Virus record (IMG/VR): IMGVR_UViG_3300035188_001352 | Coordinates: 54,938-118,937 of that record | Source of the DNA: a virus | Direction: 5' to 3' (one strand) | DNA length: 64,000 nucleotides | Shown here: positions 6,564 to 14,081 of the stretch, one piece after another | Layout: each line of letters begins with the position of its first letter | Numbering within the stretch: the first letter of the stretch is position 1 | Made by a program: the position numbers and the translations under genes | Notes under the pieces: generated by a model | Told to the model about the DNA's origin: nothing | Databases searched by the model: none | The model's input: only the letters and a program-made list of their open reading frames with translations

Positions 6564-6571
6564 TATTTATA
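6564..6571 (-). promoter_or_regulatory. Late promoter TATAAATA
   Basis: A minus-strand late element at the very end of the toxin-like gene, reading toward the structured RNA and tRNA-Lys. Confidence 0.5.
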
Positions 6572-7013
6572 GACTTTTTATTTTTTCTTGTAATAAAGAA
6601 AAACTTTTTACTAAAGTCTCAAACCTTTCTTTTAGTTCAGCCTCATCTGGCATTGAAAAAGGTTTATGATTATCAAGTTTTATTAGCTTGACAGTATCCG
6701 CATCTACAATTTGATAATGTATTATGAATTCAGAAACATAATCTCCAAACTCATATTTCTTATATCGATTCTGTTTGATATAAGAAGGAATACCAATATG
6801 ATAATGCCACAAATGAAACTTATTAGCATATTCAGCTTTAGCTAAGAAATCTCGTTTATTTGTATTTGCTTCATTAGAATTTTTATTTCTACCTTGCAAA
6901 CCCTCAAAACCTTTAGTTTCTAGATGTTGAACAAAATCATAAATTTTATCAAAATCAGCATCATTCTGTCTAGCTAACCAAGCATTGAACTTTTTACTAT
7001 ATTGCACATCCAT
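6567..7013 (-). CDS. Toxin-like protein (possible type II TA)
   Basis: A 148-aa protein. The core KAEYANKFHLWHYHIGIPSY and YVSEFIIHYQIVDADTVKLI with a final LDNHKPF resembles the beta-sheet core of RelE/ParE-type mRNA-interferase relatives, where a toxin is paired with a small upstream antitoxin. It follows directly after a 77-aa acidic protein, with stop and start sharing the ATG region. A palindrome overlaps the promoter of the pair. The fold is inferred, not proven. Confidence 0.55.
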   Translation of the reverse strand: MDVQYSKKFNAWLARQNDADFDKIYDFVQHLETKGFEGLQGRNKNSNEANTNKRDFLAKAEYANKFHLWHYHIGIPSYIKQNRYKKYEFGDYVSEFIIHYQIVDADTVKLIKLDNHKPFSMPDEAELKERFETLVKSFSLLQEKIKSL

Positions 7014-7246
7014 TATGCATCAGCCTCAATTTCGCCTTCTGCACATTTTCTAACCCAGTCTCTCATTTGTTCTCGGGTCAATCCTTTTGGAACAGTGAAA
7101 GAAGGTTCTTTTATTATCTGTTCAATCTCAGCTTGCCAATTTGCAGTCTCTACTAAGAATTCTTCAGCTGAAGCACCTGGCTTATGGGCCATCATGCCAA
7201 GAGCTTCATATGTTTTTATTTGTTCTTCAGTCATCAGTTCAGTCAT
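7013..7246 (-). CDS. Possible antitoxin partner (77 aa)
   Basis: AAGGAG precedes ATG 7246. Acidic and helical (MTELMTEEQIKTYEALGMM), first in a two-gene unit with the toxin-like gene. The size, order and overlap fit an antitoxin, but no DNA-binding motif is certain. Confidence 0.55.
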   Translation of the reverse strand: MTELMTEEQIKTYEALGMMAHKPGASAEEFLVETANWQAEIEQIIKEPSFTVPKGLTREQMRDWVRKCAEGEIEADA

Positions 7247-7270
7247 GTCTGCTTCTCCTTAATTTTGAGA

Positions 7271-7332
7271 TATTATACCTTTTATATATGTTATTGTATA
7301 CAATATCTTCACGTAACTGATAACTGGTTATC
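7271..7332 (-). promoter_or_regulatory. Promoter and palindromic operators of the TA-like pair
   Basis: TATAAT on the minus strand at 7272-7277. A perfect 14-bp palindrome TATTGTATACAATA (7292-7305) covers the expected -35 area. A second palindrome GATAAC-TG-GTTATC (7319-7332) matches the element seen upstream of early promoters. This is typical placement for autoregulation. Confidence 0.55.
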
Positions 7333-7340
7333 ACTTTATT

Positions 7341-7457
7341 TGGAAGCGAGTGTAGGAATCGAACCTACCTAGACGAGCTACACAGGCATTAAACTTTTAT
7401 AAATAGGTTAGCTGGTATTTACGAGATATCAGCAACCTGAGCTAGAGTTTCAGGCTG
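7341..7457 (-). other. tRNA 3'-half-like sequence with hairpins
   Basis: The end nearest 7341 reads as a tRNA 3' half: T arm GTAGG-TTCGATT-CCTAC, then ACTCGCT, U and CCA. No matching 5' acceptor strand (AGCGAGT) is found nearby. Upstream lie a Thr-like arm (loop CTCGTAA) and a hairpin CAGCCTGA/TCAGGTTGCTG. It may be a tRNA remnant or one half of a split tRNA. Confidence 0.4.
7398..7405 (+). promoter_or_regulatory. Late promoter TATAAATA
   Basis: Plus-strand late element about 85 bp before the homing-endonuclease ATG at 7491, the only plus-strand gene in this part of the genome. Confidence 0.6.
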
Positions 7458-7490
7458 TCCCTATACATTTATTTATGCTAGAGAAAAAAC

Positions 7491-8282
7491 ATGAAAAACT
7501 TTAAATATTCAACCAAATGTTCTTGTATTATATGTAATCAAGAAACTACTACGCAAAGTTTAAATAAACATTACGAAAGTCATTTAAAACCAATTATTAC
7601 TAAGACTTGTCCTAAATGTAAATCTATTCATTCTAATCATGGAATCTTTTGTTCTAGAATTTGCGCAAATTCTAGAACACCTTCAGAATTAACTAAACAA
7701 AAAACTGCAAATACTTTAAAAGAAATCTTTTCGGTTAATCCACCAATTAAAAAATATCCAGAGTACACACCAATATCTTTTTGCACTAACTGTTCAAAAC
7801 TTTTTATTGGATTGAAATCCACATGCTCCCAAGAATGTTTAACGGCAAGACTACAGTCAGCCGGCAAAAAATCAGCTTCAGTTCAAATCAAACGCTCAAG
7901 AGATGAAATTACTCTATATGAGCTATGTAAATCTTATTTTTCTAATGTTGAACATAATCAACCAATTTTTGAGGGTTGGGATGCTGACATTATTATTCAT
8001 GATATCAAAACTGCTATTCTCTGGAATGGCCCATGGCATTATAAAGATTTAGGTTTTAACAATCATTCACTCAAACAAGTTCAAAATAGGGATAAACTAA
8101 AAATAAATATCATCAACAAAATGGGATGGAAATCTTTAGTCTTTGAAGATCGTTATTATACTCCAAAACAAGCTTTTAGTTTTTTAATTTCTCAAATATC
8201 TCAAATATCTAAAGAAGCGGGTGCTGGATTCGAACACAGCGTCCACGAGGGTTATGAGCCCTGTAATCTACCACTGATATAA
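7491..8282 (+). CDS. Homing endonuclease (Zn-finger plus Vsr/EDxHD-like nuclease)
   Basis: 263 aa. Three CxxC pairs sit in the N-terminal part (CSCIICNQ, CPKCKS, CTNC with CSQEC), as in zinc-ribbon homing proteins. The C-terminal nuclease core reads GWDADIIIHDIKTAILWNGP, then WHYKD, QNRDK and GWKSLVFED, the layout of Vsr-like/EDxHD homing nucleases. It is alone on the plus strand, has its own late promoter, and its last ~20 codons are antisense to a CAT tRNA. That placement suggests insertion into the tRNA array. Confidence 0.8.
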   Translation: MKNFKYSTKCSCIICNQETTTQSLNKHYESHLKPIITKTCPKCKSIHSNHGIFCSRICANSRTPSELTKQKTANTLKEIFSVNPPIKKYPEYTPISFCTNCSKLFIGLKSTCSQECLTARLQSAGKKSASVQIKRSRDEITLYELCKSYFSNVEHNQPIFEGWDADIIIHDIKTAILWNGPWHYKDLGFNNHSLKQVQNRDKLKINIINKMGWKSLVFEDRYYTPKQAFSFLISQISQISKEAGAGFEHSVHEGYEPCNLPLI

Positions 8283-8287
8283 CCCGC
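8216..8287 (-). tRNA. tRNA with CAT anticodon, no CCA
   Basis: Acceptor GCGGGTT/CACCCGC, short D arm ATC/GAT, stem CAGGG/CCCTC with loop CTCATAA, T loop TTCGAAT on a stem with a bulge. No CCA is encoded. Overlaps the homing endonuclease end in antisense. Confidence 0.72.
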
Positions 8288-8300
8288 ATTTTTATTTAAA

Positions 8301-8391
8301 AGGTTTTATCTCCGGGGCAGGGAATCGAACCCCGCTCACACGGTTTAACAGACCGGCCGCACACCTTGTGCGTTCCCCGGAGATAAAACCT
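8301..8391 (-). repeat. 17-bp perfect inverted repeat extending the tRNA-Asn acceptor
   Basis: 8301-8317 and 8375-8391 are exact reverse complements. The inner 7 bp are the tRNA-Asn acceptor stem and the outer 10 bp lie in the flanks, so the precursor would have a continuous 17-bp end helix in place of CCA and a free leader. Confidence 0.85.
8310..8381 (-). tRNA. tRNA-Asn(GTT), no CCA, extended acceptor
   Basis: Acceptor TCCGGGG/CCCCGGA, D region CGCA/TGCG, stem CCGGT/ACCGT with loop CTGTTAA, T stem CGGGG/CCCTG with TTCGATT, G73. The bases after G73 are ATA, not CCA, and they pair with the 5' leader as part of the 17-bp stem. Confidence 0.88.
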
Positions 8392-8448
8392 CTTCTTTAT
8401 CAATTTTGTTAGAACTATTATACACCAAAAATTTGTCAGTGTAAATAT

Positions 8449-8673
8449 TTATTTATACTTTTTACTAAATTTATTTCTGTAGTACTTCAATGTTGCTTTT
8501 GGATGTAAAAGTATTCCACCGATTGTAGCAATAGCCAACATTGGAAATGCTAATACCCACTTGTACCAAGGTGTTGGCTTACCGTTAGAATGTTTACGAC
8601 CTATGTTCTTAGCGAAATCTACCACACTTGCTAATGTCCATACAAGTATAACAATTATTACCAAAGAAATCAT
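8449..8673 (-). CDS. Membrane protein with two segments (74 aa)
   Basis: Hydrophobic segments at about residues 2-20 and 40-56 flank a basic loop (RKHSNGKPTPWYK); the tail is very basic (YYRNKFSKKYK). The stop codon overlaps a late promoter that points to tRNA-Asn. It begins on the last base of panD. Function unknown. Confidence 0.72.
   Translation of the reverse strand: MISLVIIVILVWTLASVVDFAKNIGRKHSNGKPTPWYKWVLAFPMLAIATIGGILLHPKATLKYYRNKFSKKYK
8450..8457 (-). promoter_or_regulatory. Late promoter TATAAATA
   Basis: Minus-strand late element ~70 bp upstream of tRNA-Asn. Confidence 0.55.
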
Positions 8674-9017
8674 TATGATTCTACCTTCAGGTTTTTATCA
8701 TCAACAAAAACTACTTTTGGTCGAAACTCGTCAGTTCGTTTGACTTGTCCATACGCACAAATGATAATCAAATCATTCACCATTCCAAGTCGTGCAGCAG
8801 AACCATTCAATGCTATCATACCAGGAACTTCACTTGGAATAGCATATGTAATGAATCGCTCACCATTGTTGATGTTGTATATATGGATTTGTTCATGCTC
8901 TTCAATACCACTTGAATACATCAAGTCTTTATCAATTGAGCATGAACCATGGTAATCCAAGTTAGCTTCGATTACTGTAGCTCGATGGATTTTAGACTTC
9001 AATACAGTAATTAGCAT
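8673..9017 (-). CDS. panD: Aspartate 1-decarboxylase
   Basis: A 114-aa full-length PanD. It makes beta-alanine from L-aspartate for pantothenate and coenzyme A synthesis. The opening MLITVLKSKIHRATVIEANL, the YHGS processing site (Gly-Ser, about residues 23-24, where self-cleavage makes the pyruvoyl group), the Tyr-Ala-Ile block TYAIPSE, the ALNGSAARL loop and the VVFVDD end all match the bacterial enzyme. Slightly shorter than the ~126-aa E. coli protein, at the C-terminus. It is the only CoA-pathway gene visible. It would act in the host cytoplasm as an auxiliary metabolic gene. Confidence 0.93.
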   Translation of the reverse strand: MLITVLKSKIHRATVIEANLDYHGSCSIDKDLMYSSGIEEHEQIHIYNINNGERFITYAIPSEVPGMIALNGSAARLGMVNDLIIICAYGQVKRTDEFRPKVVFVDDKNLKVES

Positions 9018-9039
9018 ATGTTATGTTTAGAGAGTTTCA

Positions 9040-9561
9040 TTATTGAGTGTATTTTTCATATGCCAAGATTTTTTCTTTAGTAATTGGTTTACTAGAAACT
9101 ACATAAACCGTATCTCCAGACCAAGTAAAAGTTTTCCATTGATAATTTAGCTTAGATGCCATTTTTTTTGCAACTCGCAAATATAAAGATGTTCGTTTCA
9201 ATAATTCTTTATTTGAGGATGAATGTATTTGTTTAGCACTAAAATACCATGTATCAATTTCTTTATCATTTTGACAAATATCAATCACTGTTGCTAAAAT
9301 TCCGCTAACACCATCTGCATTGAACTTATTGATTGCTTTGAAACCTGCTTCATCCGAAAAAAAGCTAACTTCTGCAATTTTTTCTTTATCCATTGGAATT
9401 ACTTGAGTAGCTACAATAAGTATTGGATTTGATTTTATTTCATACCATTTAGCAACAATATCTTTATAAGATTTTGTTTCAATCAGTTCATAATCTAAAG
9501 GTTGAGATAAACTTTCATCTAAAGTCAAATCTCCAAAATGATAGACTTCTTTTAACTTCAT
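9040..9561 (-). CDS. Hypothetical protein with a capsid-targeting-like start (173 aa)
   Basis: The N-terminus MKLKEVYHFGDLTLDESL ends in L-D-E|S, a possible prohead-protease site. The body (GISGILATVIDIC-like block, then IDTWYFSAKQIHSSSNKELL and a helix with RVAKKMASKL) resembles a protein type common in large T4-like phages and sometimes found in virions. The virion location is an inference. Confidence 0.68.
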   Translation of the reverse strand: MKLKEVYHFGDLTLDESLSQPLDYELIETKSYKDIVAKWYEIKSNPILIVATQVIPMDKEKIAEVSFFSDEAGFKAINKFNADGVSGILATVIDICQNDKEIDTWYFSAKQIHSSSNKELLKRTSLYLRVAKKMASKLNYQWKTFTWSGDTVYVVSSKPITKEKILAYEKYTQ

Positions 9562-9782
9562 ATTGTTTCAGTAGAAGTATCTTTTGATGCACCACTAGTT
9601 TTTACTTCTTTACCAATCTGGCTATACTTCGCATGATGAGCTGCTTCACGAATTGCAGTAATCATCAGCTTTCTCCAGACTTTGTCAGTTGAAGAACTAA
9701 CCTGTTTTGGTATCTTCACTTTGACTTGAGGTTTAGCTTTCTTTACTACTTTTTCTTGTACTGCTGGTTTTTTTGCTGCCAC
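9558..9782 (-). CDS. Small very basic protein (74 aa)
   Basis: MAAKKPAVQEKVVKKAKPQ opens a Lys-rich, low-complexity region, followed by a helix (KVWRKLMITAIREAAHHAKY). It could bind nucleic acid. Its stop overlaps the start of the next gene by 4 nt. Confidence 0.68.
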   Translation of the reverse strand: MAAKKPAVQEKVVKKAKPQVKVKIPKQVSSSTDKVWRKLMITAIREAAHHAKYSQIGKEVKTSGASKDTSTETI

Positions 9783-9794
9783 TTTTTGATTCCC

Positions 9795-10022
9795 CTATTT
9801 AGGATGATTTATTAAAACTGCCCAACTTGAACCACGCGGTTCTGTTTCAAACCCACATTCTTTTAGTTGTCCTCGCAACCATTCAGCCACTTCTTCTTGT
9901 GACTTACCAAGAAACCATGGATTATTTTGCACTGTCATTGCAACTTCAAACATGATATCAATTAGTTGTTGTTCATTATTCGTTTTACCTCGTCCAACTG
10001 AACCACTATTTGCTACACCCAT
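9795..10022 (-). CDS. Hypothetical protein (75 aa)
   Basis: MGVANSGSVGRGKTNNEQQL leads into a helical domain with NNPWFLGKSQEEVAEWLRGQ and ends FETEPRGSSWAVLI. No family recognised. Confidence 0.7.
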   Translation of the reverse strand: MGVANSGSVGRGKTNNEQQLIDIMFEVAMTVQNNPWFLGKSQEEVAEWLRGQLKECGFETEPRGSSWAVLINHPK

Positions 10023-10043
10023 AATGTTATTCCTCGTTATTCT

Positions 10044-10232
10044 CTATCCAAGCAAGATTTGCTGTTCATTTACCGTTTCTGATAATGCTAATGTCGAAAT
10101 GCTTACTACATCTTCTTTCAATGTAGAACCATCAAACCATTGAACTCTGACTAAGGTTCCCATGACTTCTTTTACTGTCATTGAAGGACCACCTGATTTC
10201 AATCTTACTGTACTACCTACTGATGTGCTCAT
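10044..10232 (-). CDS. YodC-like (DUF2158) protein
   Basis: Start MSTSVGSTVRLKSGGPSMTV at 10232, with GGAG just upstream; the frame to 10310 is not needed. VRLKSGGPSMTV with a later VQWFDG is the signature of the small YodC family, a short beta-barrel protein of unknown role. A late promoter lies ~30 bp upstream. Confidence 0.82.
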   Translation of the reverse strand: MSTSVGSTVRLKSGGPSMTVKEVMGTLVRVQWFDGSTLKEDVVSISTLALSETVNEQQILLG

Positions 10233-10263
10233 ATTATACTCCATTTTTGATTTTATAGTATCA

Positions 10264-10464
10264 TTATTTATAGAGCACTGGATAGCCATCAAATTCAACA
10301 GGATAGTCATCTCTAATGAACGAGAGCCCCTCTACAATCAAACCGAATCGACGATGATGGGTAACCCTAAACTTTTCGTAGACGAGACACTCGTGCTTTA
10401 GCTTGTTTCTTAGACGAACTCGTAAGCCTTTGACTGGAGTTCGTACCGTGTCTTCAACACTCAT
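10264..10464 (-). CDS. Small basic hypothetical protein (66 aa)
   Basis: MSVEDTVRTPVKGLRVRLRN, basic, beta-rich, ending PVEFDGYPVLYK. Its start overlaps the previous stop by 4 nt. Function unknown. Confidence 0.65.
   Translation of the reverse strand: MSVEDTVRTPVKGLRVRLRNKLKHECLVYEKFRVTHHRRFGLIVEGLSFIRDDYPVEFDGYPVLYK
10265..10272 (-). promoter_or_regulatory. Late promoter TATAAATA
   Basis: About 30 bp before the YodC-like gene, inside the end of the preceding gene. Confidence 0.55.
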
Positions 10465-10706
10465 GCAAACTTATAGAACTGACCTTTGTTGAAATATCCA
10501 GTCATATCTTCATTGTAATGAATGACTGACCCATCATCTTTGTGGTAATCAATAGGCTCATATCCAAAGAAAAGTTCCCGTTTAGCTTGACAATTTTTCC
10601 GCTTACCGACAATTCCAATGATTTCAATAACGTAATTGCTCAATACTTCTATTGACAAAATTTTCTCAAAGTTCTTCAATGAAGTTGATTTGAAGCTTCG
10701 TATCAT
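10461..10706 (-). CDS. Hypothetical protein (81 aa)
   Basis: MIRSFKSTSLKNFEKILSIE with a central NCQAKRELFFGYEPIDYH block. Coupled by overlap to the genes on both sides. No family recognised. Confidence 0.68.
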   Translation of the reverse strand: MIRSFKSTSLKNFEKILSIEVLSNYVIEIIGIVGKRKNCQAKRELFFGYEPIDYHKDDGSVIHYNEDMTGYFNKGQFYKFA

Positions 10707-11005
10707 TTCAAATCCCCACGTGTGTATATCTCTATGGACTTCTGACGGATTTCATCTGAGATGTCAGTTCTTCTCATCGCATCTTTGAAGCCACGACGAT
10801 GACGAGCTTTATCTGCATAACGGGAAGGAGAACCCATCTTGTCGTACCAACGAAGTAATTCGCGGCAAGCTGGACCTACTTCAAGTCGGGTCTTTACGAA
10901 AGACTCATCATGAATAGTGACACCATCAGGTTTGAACAAACGAATGCCATAACCTTTACCAAGGAATGTGACCTTTATCATAGGGTCGTTTTGTGTGAAT
11001 GACAT
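10703..11005 (-). CDS. Hypothetical protein (100 aa)
   Basis: Start MSFTQNDPMIKVTFLGKG at 11005 behind AAGGAG; the longer frame to 11044 overlaps the previous gene. A beta-rich first half, then a basic helix with RHRRGFKDAMRRTDIS. Function unknown. Confidence 0.72.
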   Translation of the reverse strand: MSFTQNDPMIKVTFLGKGYGIRLFKPDGVTIHDESFVKTRLEVGPACRELLRWYDKMGSPSRYADKARHRRGFKDAMRRTDISDEIRQKSIEIYTRGDLK

Positions 11006-11006
11006 G

Positions 11007-11285
11007 TTATGCTCCTTGTTCAAATGGATAGTATGTAAAGCCATCTATTGTTGTAATTTCAGTAGAGACTAAACGCCATCCGTATTTAGCCATGGCTGAA
11101 GTCATTTGATGAGAACACATACCATAACGGTTTGCTGCTTTTGCAAGTTCATCGCAACCATCTTCAATCCCGCCACAGATAATGACATCAACTGCTTCAC
11201 GAGTCATACTTTTATCGACATACGGGTCAACAAAAAATCCGATGAAGTCATCTTCGTAGTATTCAAAACCAGCAAAAACTTTCAT
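11007..11285 (-). CDS. Hypothetical protein (92 aa)
   Basis: MKVFAGFEYYEDDFIGFFVD, acidic, with VDVIICGGIEDGCDELAKAA resembling a short nucleotide-handling loop, although no complete motif is present. First gene after the early promoter at 11310. Confidence 0.7.
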   Translation of the reverse strand: MKVFAGFEYYEDDFIGFFVDPYVDKSMTREAVDVIICGGIEDGCDELAKAANRYGMCSHQMTSAMAKYGWRLVSTEITTIDGFTYYPFEQGA

Positions 11286-11309
11286 ATCATCTCTCTCTAC
11301 TCAATTTTG

Positions 11310-11342
11310 TCTATTCTATACTACTTTTCGGACGATGTAAAC
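11310..11342 (-). promoter_or_regulatory. Early promoter
   Basis: GTTTACA (11336-11342) and a TATAGAATAG -10 region on the minus strand; the -10 differs from the consensus. It lies over the stop of the next upstream gene. No palindrome-like element seen here. Confidence 0.65.
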
Positions 11343-11542
11343 TGTTCATCCCATCTTTTTAGAGCATCCATAACTAATAGTTCTGGGACGACTTGATTGC
11401 TATGTTTGCCAGTTGTTGCATGAGCCATCACTCGAATAGCACACCAATAGACAAGTCGCTTTGGAAGTATCCACGCAAAGCCGATTATCATTTGTTCCCA
11501 TTGACGAGACATTGAGTATTTGAAGTATTTGAAATTGTTCAT
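11321..11542 (-). CDS. Hypothetical protein (73 aa)
   Basis: An aromatic, partly hydrophobic protein (EQMIIGFAWILPKRLVYWCA) that ends VMDALKRWDEQF. This kind of short protein with a W-D-E-Q end is common in T4-like phages. Starts on the last base of the upstream gene. Confidence 0.68.
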   Translation of the reverse strand: MNNFKYFKYSMSRQWEQMIIGFAWILPKRLVYWCAIRVMAHATTGKHSNQVVPELLVMDALKRWDEQFTSSEK

Positions 11543-11766
11543 TATTGAGTTAGAGTAAGAGTGAAAGGAGAGATGTCATAAATGAGCTTCCAGCCAAAGC
11601 AGACTAATATGAATATGAACCAGACCCCAATCTTATCCCATATAGTATTAGGAATACCACCAAAGCTGGTATATTGACCCAAATCATGCCATGCATAAAC
11701 AATCCAAACGGCTGATACCAATAGCATGATGATGACTAAAATTGCCCAACCAAAAGCTGCTAACAT
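11542..11766 (-). CDS. Membrane protein with two segments (74 aa)
   Basis: Hydrophobic segments at about residues 2-26 and 46-63. No signal-peptidase site. It sits between two overlapping genes in one operon. Function unknown. Confidence 0.72.
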   Translation of the reverse strand: MLAAFGWAILVIIMLLVSAVWIVYAWHDLGQYTSFGGIPNTIWDKIGVWFIFILVCFGWKLIYDISPFTLTLTQ

Positions 11767-12209
11767 TATCTTACTCCGAAGTGTTGTCTAACGTCATTGA
11801 GCGTATGGCCGTGTTGTTCGATTTGATTGCCACATTCATCAATGATTAGTTTGACAAGTTCATACAACTTGTCTCGAAAGAAACCATCATATTCACATTC
11901 GATTTCTTTGAGATTGATATCAGCTTCAATTAGTAATTCTGCCAAGTTATGTTGAAGCTTCGTCTTTTCCCAATGGGTTATCTCGAATGTGTCAACGTTA
12001 TGAGGAATGTTGAAGCTTACCCAAATCCCACCATCGCTATTAGCTCCAAAACCCCCAGCACTATAACCACATTCAATACAAGCCGGAGTGCTCCAACCTT
12101 TAGTATGATGAGTTAGGACCGATTTGATATGTTTGGAGCCACAAGCCGGGCAGATATTTCGGTCCATTGCTTGTACATAGGTAATCGTTTTTGTAACTTT
12201 AGTTGCCAT
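11766..12209 (-). CDS. Zinc-ribbon-like protein (147 aa)
   Basis: Two Cys pairs, CPACGSKH (about residue 20) and CIECGYS (about residue 44), form a likely zinc ribbon. A helical C-terminal region follows. The domain might bind RNA or DNA, but nothing shows the target. Confidence 0.72.
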   Translation of the reverse strand: MATKVTKTITYVQAMDRNICPACGSKHIKSVLTHHTKGWSTPACIECGYSAGGFGANSDGGIWVSFNIPHNVDTFEITHWEKTKLQHNLAELLIEADINLKEIECEYDGFFRDKLYELVKLIIDECGNQIEQHGHTLNDVRQHFGVR

Positions 12210-12498
12210 TCGTTAGGTCCTTGTATTTAGCTTGGAGTTGTGCCAACAATTCAAGCTCTTCACGTTTAGTTTTTTCATAGCATTCAATCCGTTTAGCTTC
12301 TTCTTCAGGAGTTTCAGGTCGAATACCATAAATCACAATATCGCTGTCAATCGCTTCACATTGAATGTCACTTACACCAACATCATTATAAGCTTGATGT
12401 ATTTGAAGTAATTCTTGTATTGCATACAAAAGAGATTCACTAAACAAATCTCTCGGGTCGTATGTAGCTAAACGTACTTTCTTTGTTTGAGTGCTCAT
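12199..12498 (-). CDS. Hypothetical acidic protein (99 aa)
   Basis: MSTQTKKVRLATYDPRDLFS with a DIVIYGIRPETPEEEAKRIE block and a helical, coiled-coil-like end. It overlaps the following zinc-ribbon gene by 11 nt. Function unknown. Confidence 0.7.
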   Translation of the reverse strand: MSTQTKKVRLATYDPRDLFSESLLYAIQELLQIHQAYNDVGVSDIQCEAIDSDIVIYGIRPETPEEEAKRIECYEKTKREELELLAQLQAKYKDLTNGN

Positions 12499-12502
12499 AT
12501 TC

Positions 12503-13492
12503 TTATACCATTGCTAATGCTTGTTGAAAAGCTCTGTCTTTCATTTTGCCATACACACTGAATTCTGAGTCCCAGAACTGATGCGAGGTGTCACGTTTGC
12601 CAGTGCCATGGGTGTACTGTTGAGTGATTGCATTGACCACACCCCAAAGAGTACCAGTCGCCATATCAGCACCCATACCTTGACCTTTGTACAAGTCCAT
12701 CAAGTTATCGATTTTACGTTCTTGAACTTTAGTCAAAGGTTCAGTAGGTTTGTCGAATACGACTTTACTCAAGAAGTTGTATGCTTTCTTGTCAGTCACT
12801 TTAGTAGCAGACAATTTGCGAACATCTTGGATAAATTGCAACCATGCACCATCCATCAAACCAAGTTCAACTTTGACAGTATCAGGGTCCCATTCGGAAC
12901 GATGTGATACTTGAACAACGTTTCTTGTGCCTTTTTCAGCCATTGCAATGTTCAACGTATTGTTGCAGACTACACGAGTTGAAACGAACTTACCGACAGT
13001 TTTCATACTGCCATCGACAGCAGTAGTCAGCATCAAGTGACCTGTCACTTTATCGCCAGAGACTACTTCGAAGTCTTTACCAAGTTCAGCAAGAGCCCAG
13101 AACTTACGGCCACCAAACAATGAACCAGCAGTTGAAAGCTTCATGTTGTTCTTTTCGACCAGGTCACGAAAGAACTCAACTACTTGACGAGGTTGAACTA
13201 CTTTGAAATCTTTACCAACTACAGCCAATGAGTCTTTAGTATCAGAACGATACAAGACTTTGCGGTCAGCCATCGTTTTGATTGAAGGTATGAACAGATT
13301 GGCAGATGTTCCTGGGATTGTGTATTGCACTTCAGCAGGCACTACATCCCAGTCCAAACCGGCCGATACAATCCAATCATCAACTGATGCATCTTGCTGA
13401 AGTTCAGTTCCAAGACCGTGCCAAACTTTATCACGACTTCCAGTGAAAGCCATATTTGCACGGTTGTTGCTCATGTCGATTTCGTGTGCCAT
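12503..13492 (-). CDS. DUF932 phage/plasmid-like protein
   Basis: A 329-aa member of the DUF932 / TIGR03299 family: the WHGLGTELQQDASVDDWIVS motif near residue 24, a central VVGKDFKVVQPRQVVEFF and the GGRKFWALAELG segment are characteristic. The family is widespread in phages and plasmids and its biochemical role is unknown. It has its own early promoter (13530) and is one of the larger early genes here. Confidence 0.9.
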   Translation of the reverse strand: MAHEIDMSNNRANMAFTGSRDKVWHGLGTELQQDASVDDWIVSAGLDWDVVPAEVQYTIPGTSANLFIPSIKTMADRKVLYRSDTKDSLAVVGKDFKVVQPRQVVEFFRDLVEKNNMKLSTAGSLFGGRKFWALAELGKDFEVVSGDKVTGHLMLTTAVDGSMKTVGKFVSTRVVCNNTLNIAMAEKGTRNVVQVSHRSEWDPDTVKVELGLMDGAWLQFIQDVRKLSATKVTDKKAYNFLSKVVFDKPTEPLTKVQERKIDNLMDLYKGQGMGADMATGTLWGVVNAITQQYTHGTGKRDTSHQFWDSEFSVYGKMKDRAFQQALAMV

Positions 13493-13529
13493 CTGAGTTC
13501 TCCTCGTTGTGTTTGTTTGAATGTATGGG

Positions 13530-13562
13530 TCTATTATACTAAGAACTTCCTACTTTGTAAAC
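13530..13562 (-). promoter_or_regulatory. Early promoter of the DUF932 gene
   Basis: GTTTACA 13556-13562 and TATAATAGA 13530-13538 on the minus strand. The -35 box lies inside the last codons of the gene upstream. Confidence 0.75.
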
Positions 13563-14080
13563 GGTCTTTTCTTAGAAAATGTGACCGGCGTAACAGAAAC
13601 AAGTTCATCTCCATGATATTCATGGATTTCCCATTCCCACTCATCATCTCGTTTATGAGTGGGGATTTTTGATTTTGCTATTTTTTCATTTTTGTATCGA
13701 GGTCTATAATCATGACCTCTATTCTCATTCACGGTAGCATCTGGGTTATCGCCATCTTGTCTATGGTGTCCACACCAACTTTTGTTAGCTTTAGAATATG
13801 CAGTAAAACTTACCTTTTTTGGACGAGGGTCTTCAATTTGACCAGACTTGATATCGTATTCAAGACGTTCCATACAATGCACAAACACTTCAGGATGAGC
13901 TTTTGTCAATCCGACAAAATCATCTATCTTCTTAGTACTCCAACGCATACTAGCATCTTCAGATATCAAGATGAATGGTTCTACTGATACACAAATAGCA
14001 TGTGTAAAACATTCAGCACCAGAAAACAACTTATTCATGGTATTGCCATCACGGGCAATAACGATATCGCCTATGTTCAT
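13550..14080 (-). CDS. Hypothetical protein (176 aa) with a shared C-terminal motif
   Basis: Start MNIGDIVIARDGNTMNKLFS at 14080, with GGAG upstream; the longer frame overlaps the previous gene. Rich in His, Lys and Asp in the middle. The C-terminus EWEWEIHEYHGDELVSVTPV then TFSK is close to the end of the 14810 protein, so the two share a domain. Function unknown. Confidence 0.73.
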   Translation of the reverse strand: MNIGDIVIARDGNTMNKLFSGAECFTHAICVSVEPFILISEDASMRWSTKKIDDFVGLTKAHPEVFVHCMERLEYDIKSGQIEDPRPKKVSFTAYSKANKSWCGHHRQDGDNPDATVNENRGHDYRPRYKNEKIAKSKIPTHKRDDEWEWEIHEYHGDELVSVTPVTFSKKRPFTK

Positions 14081-14081
14081 A

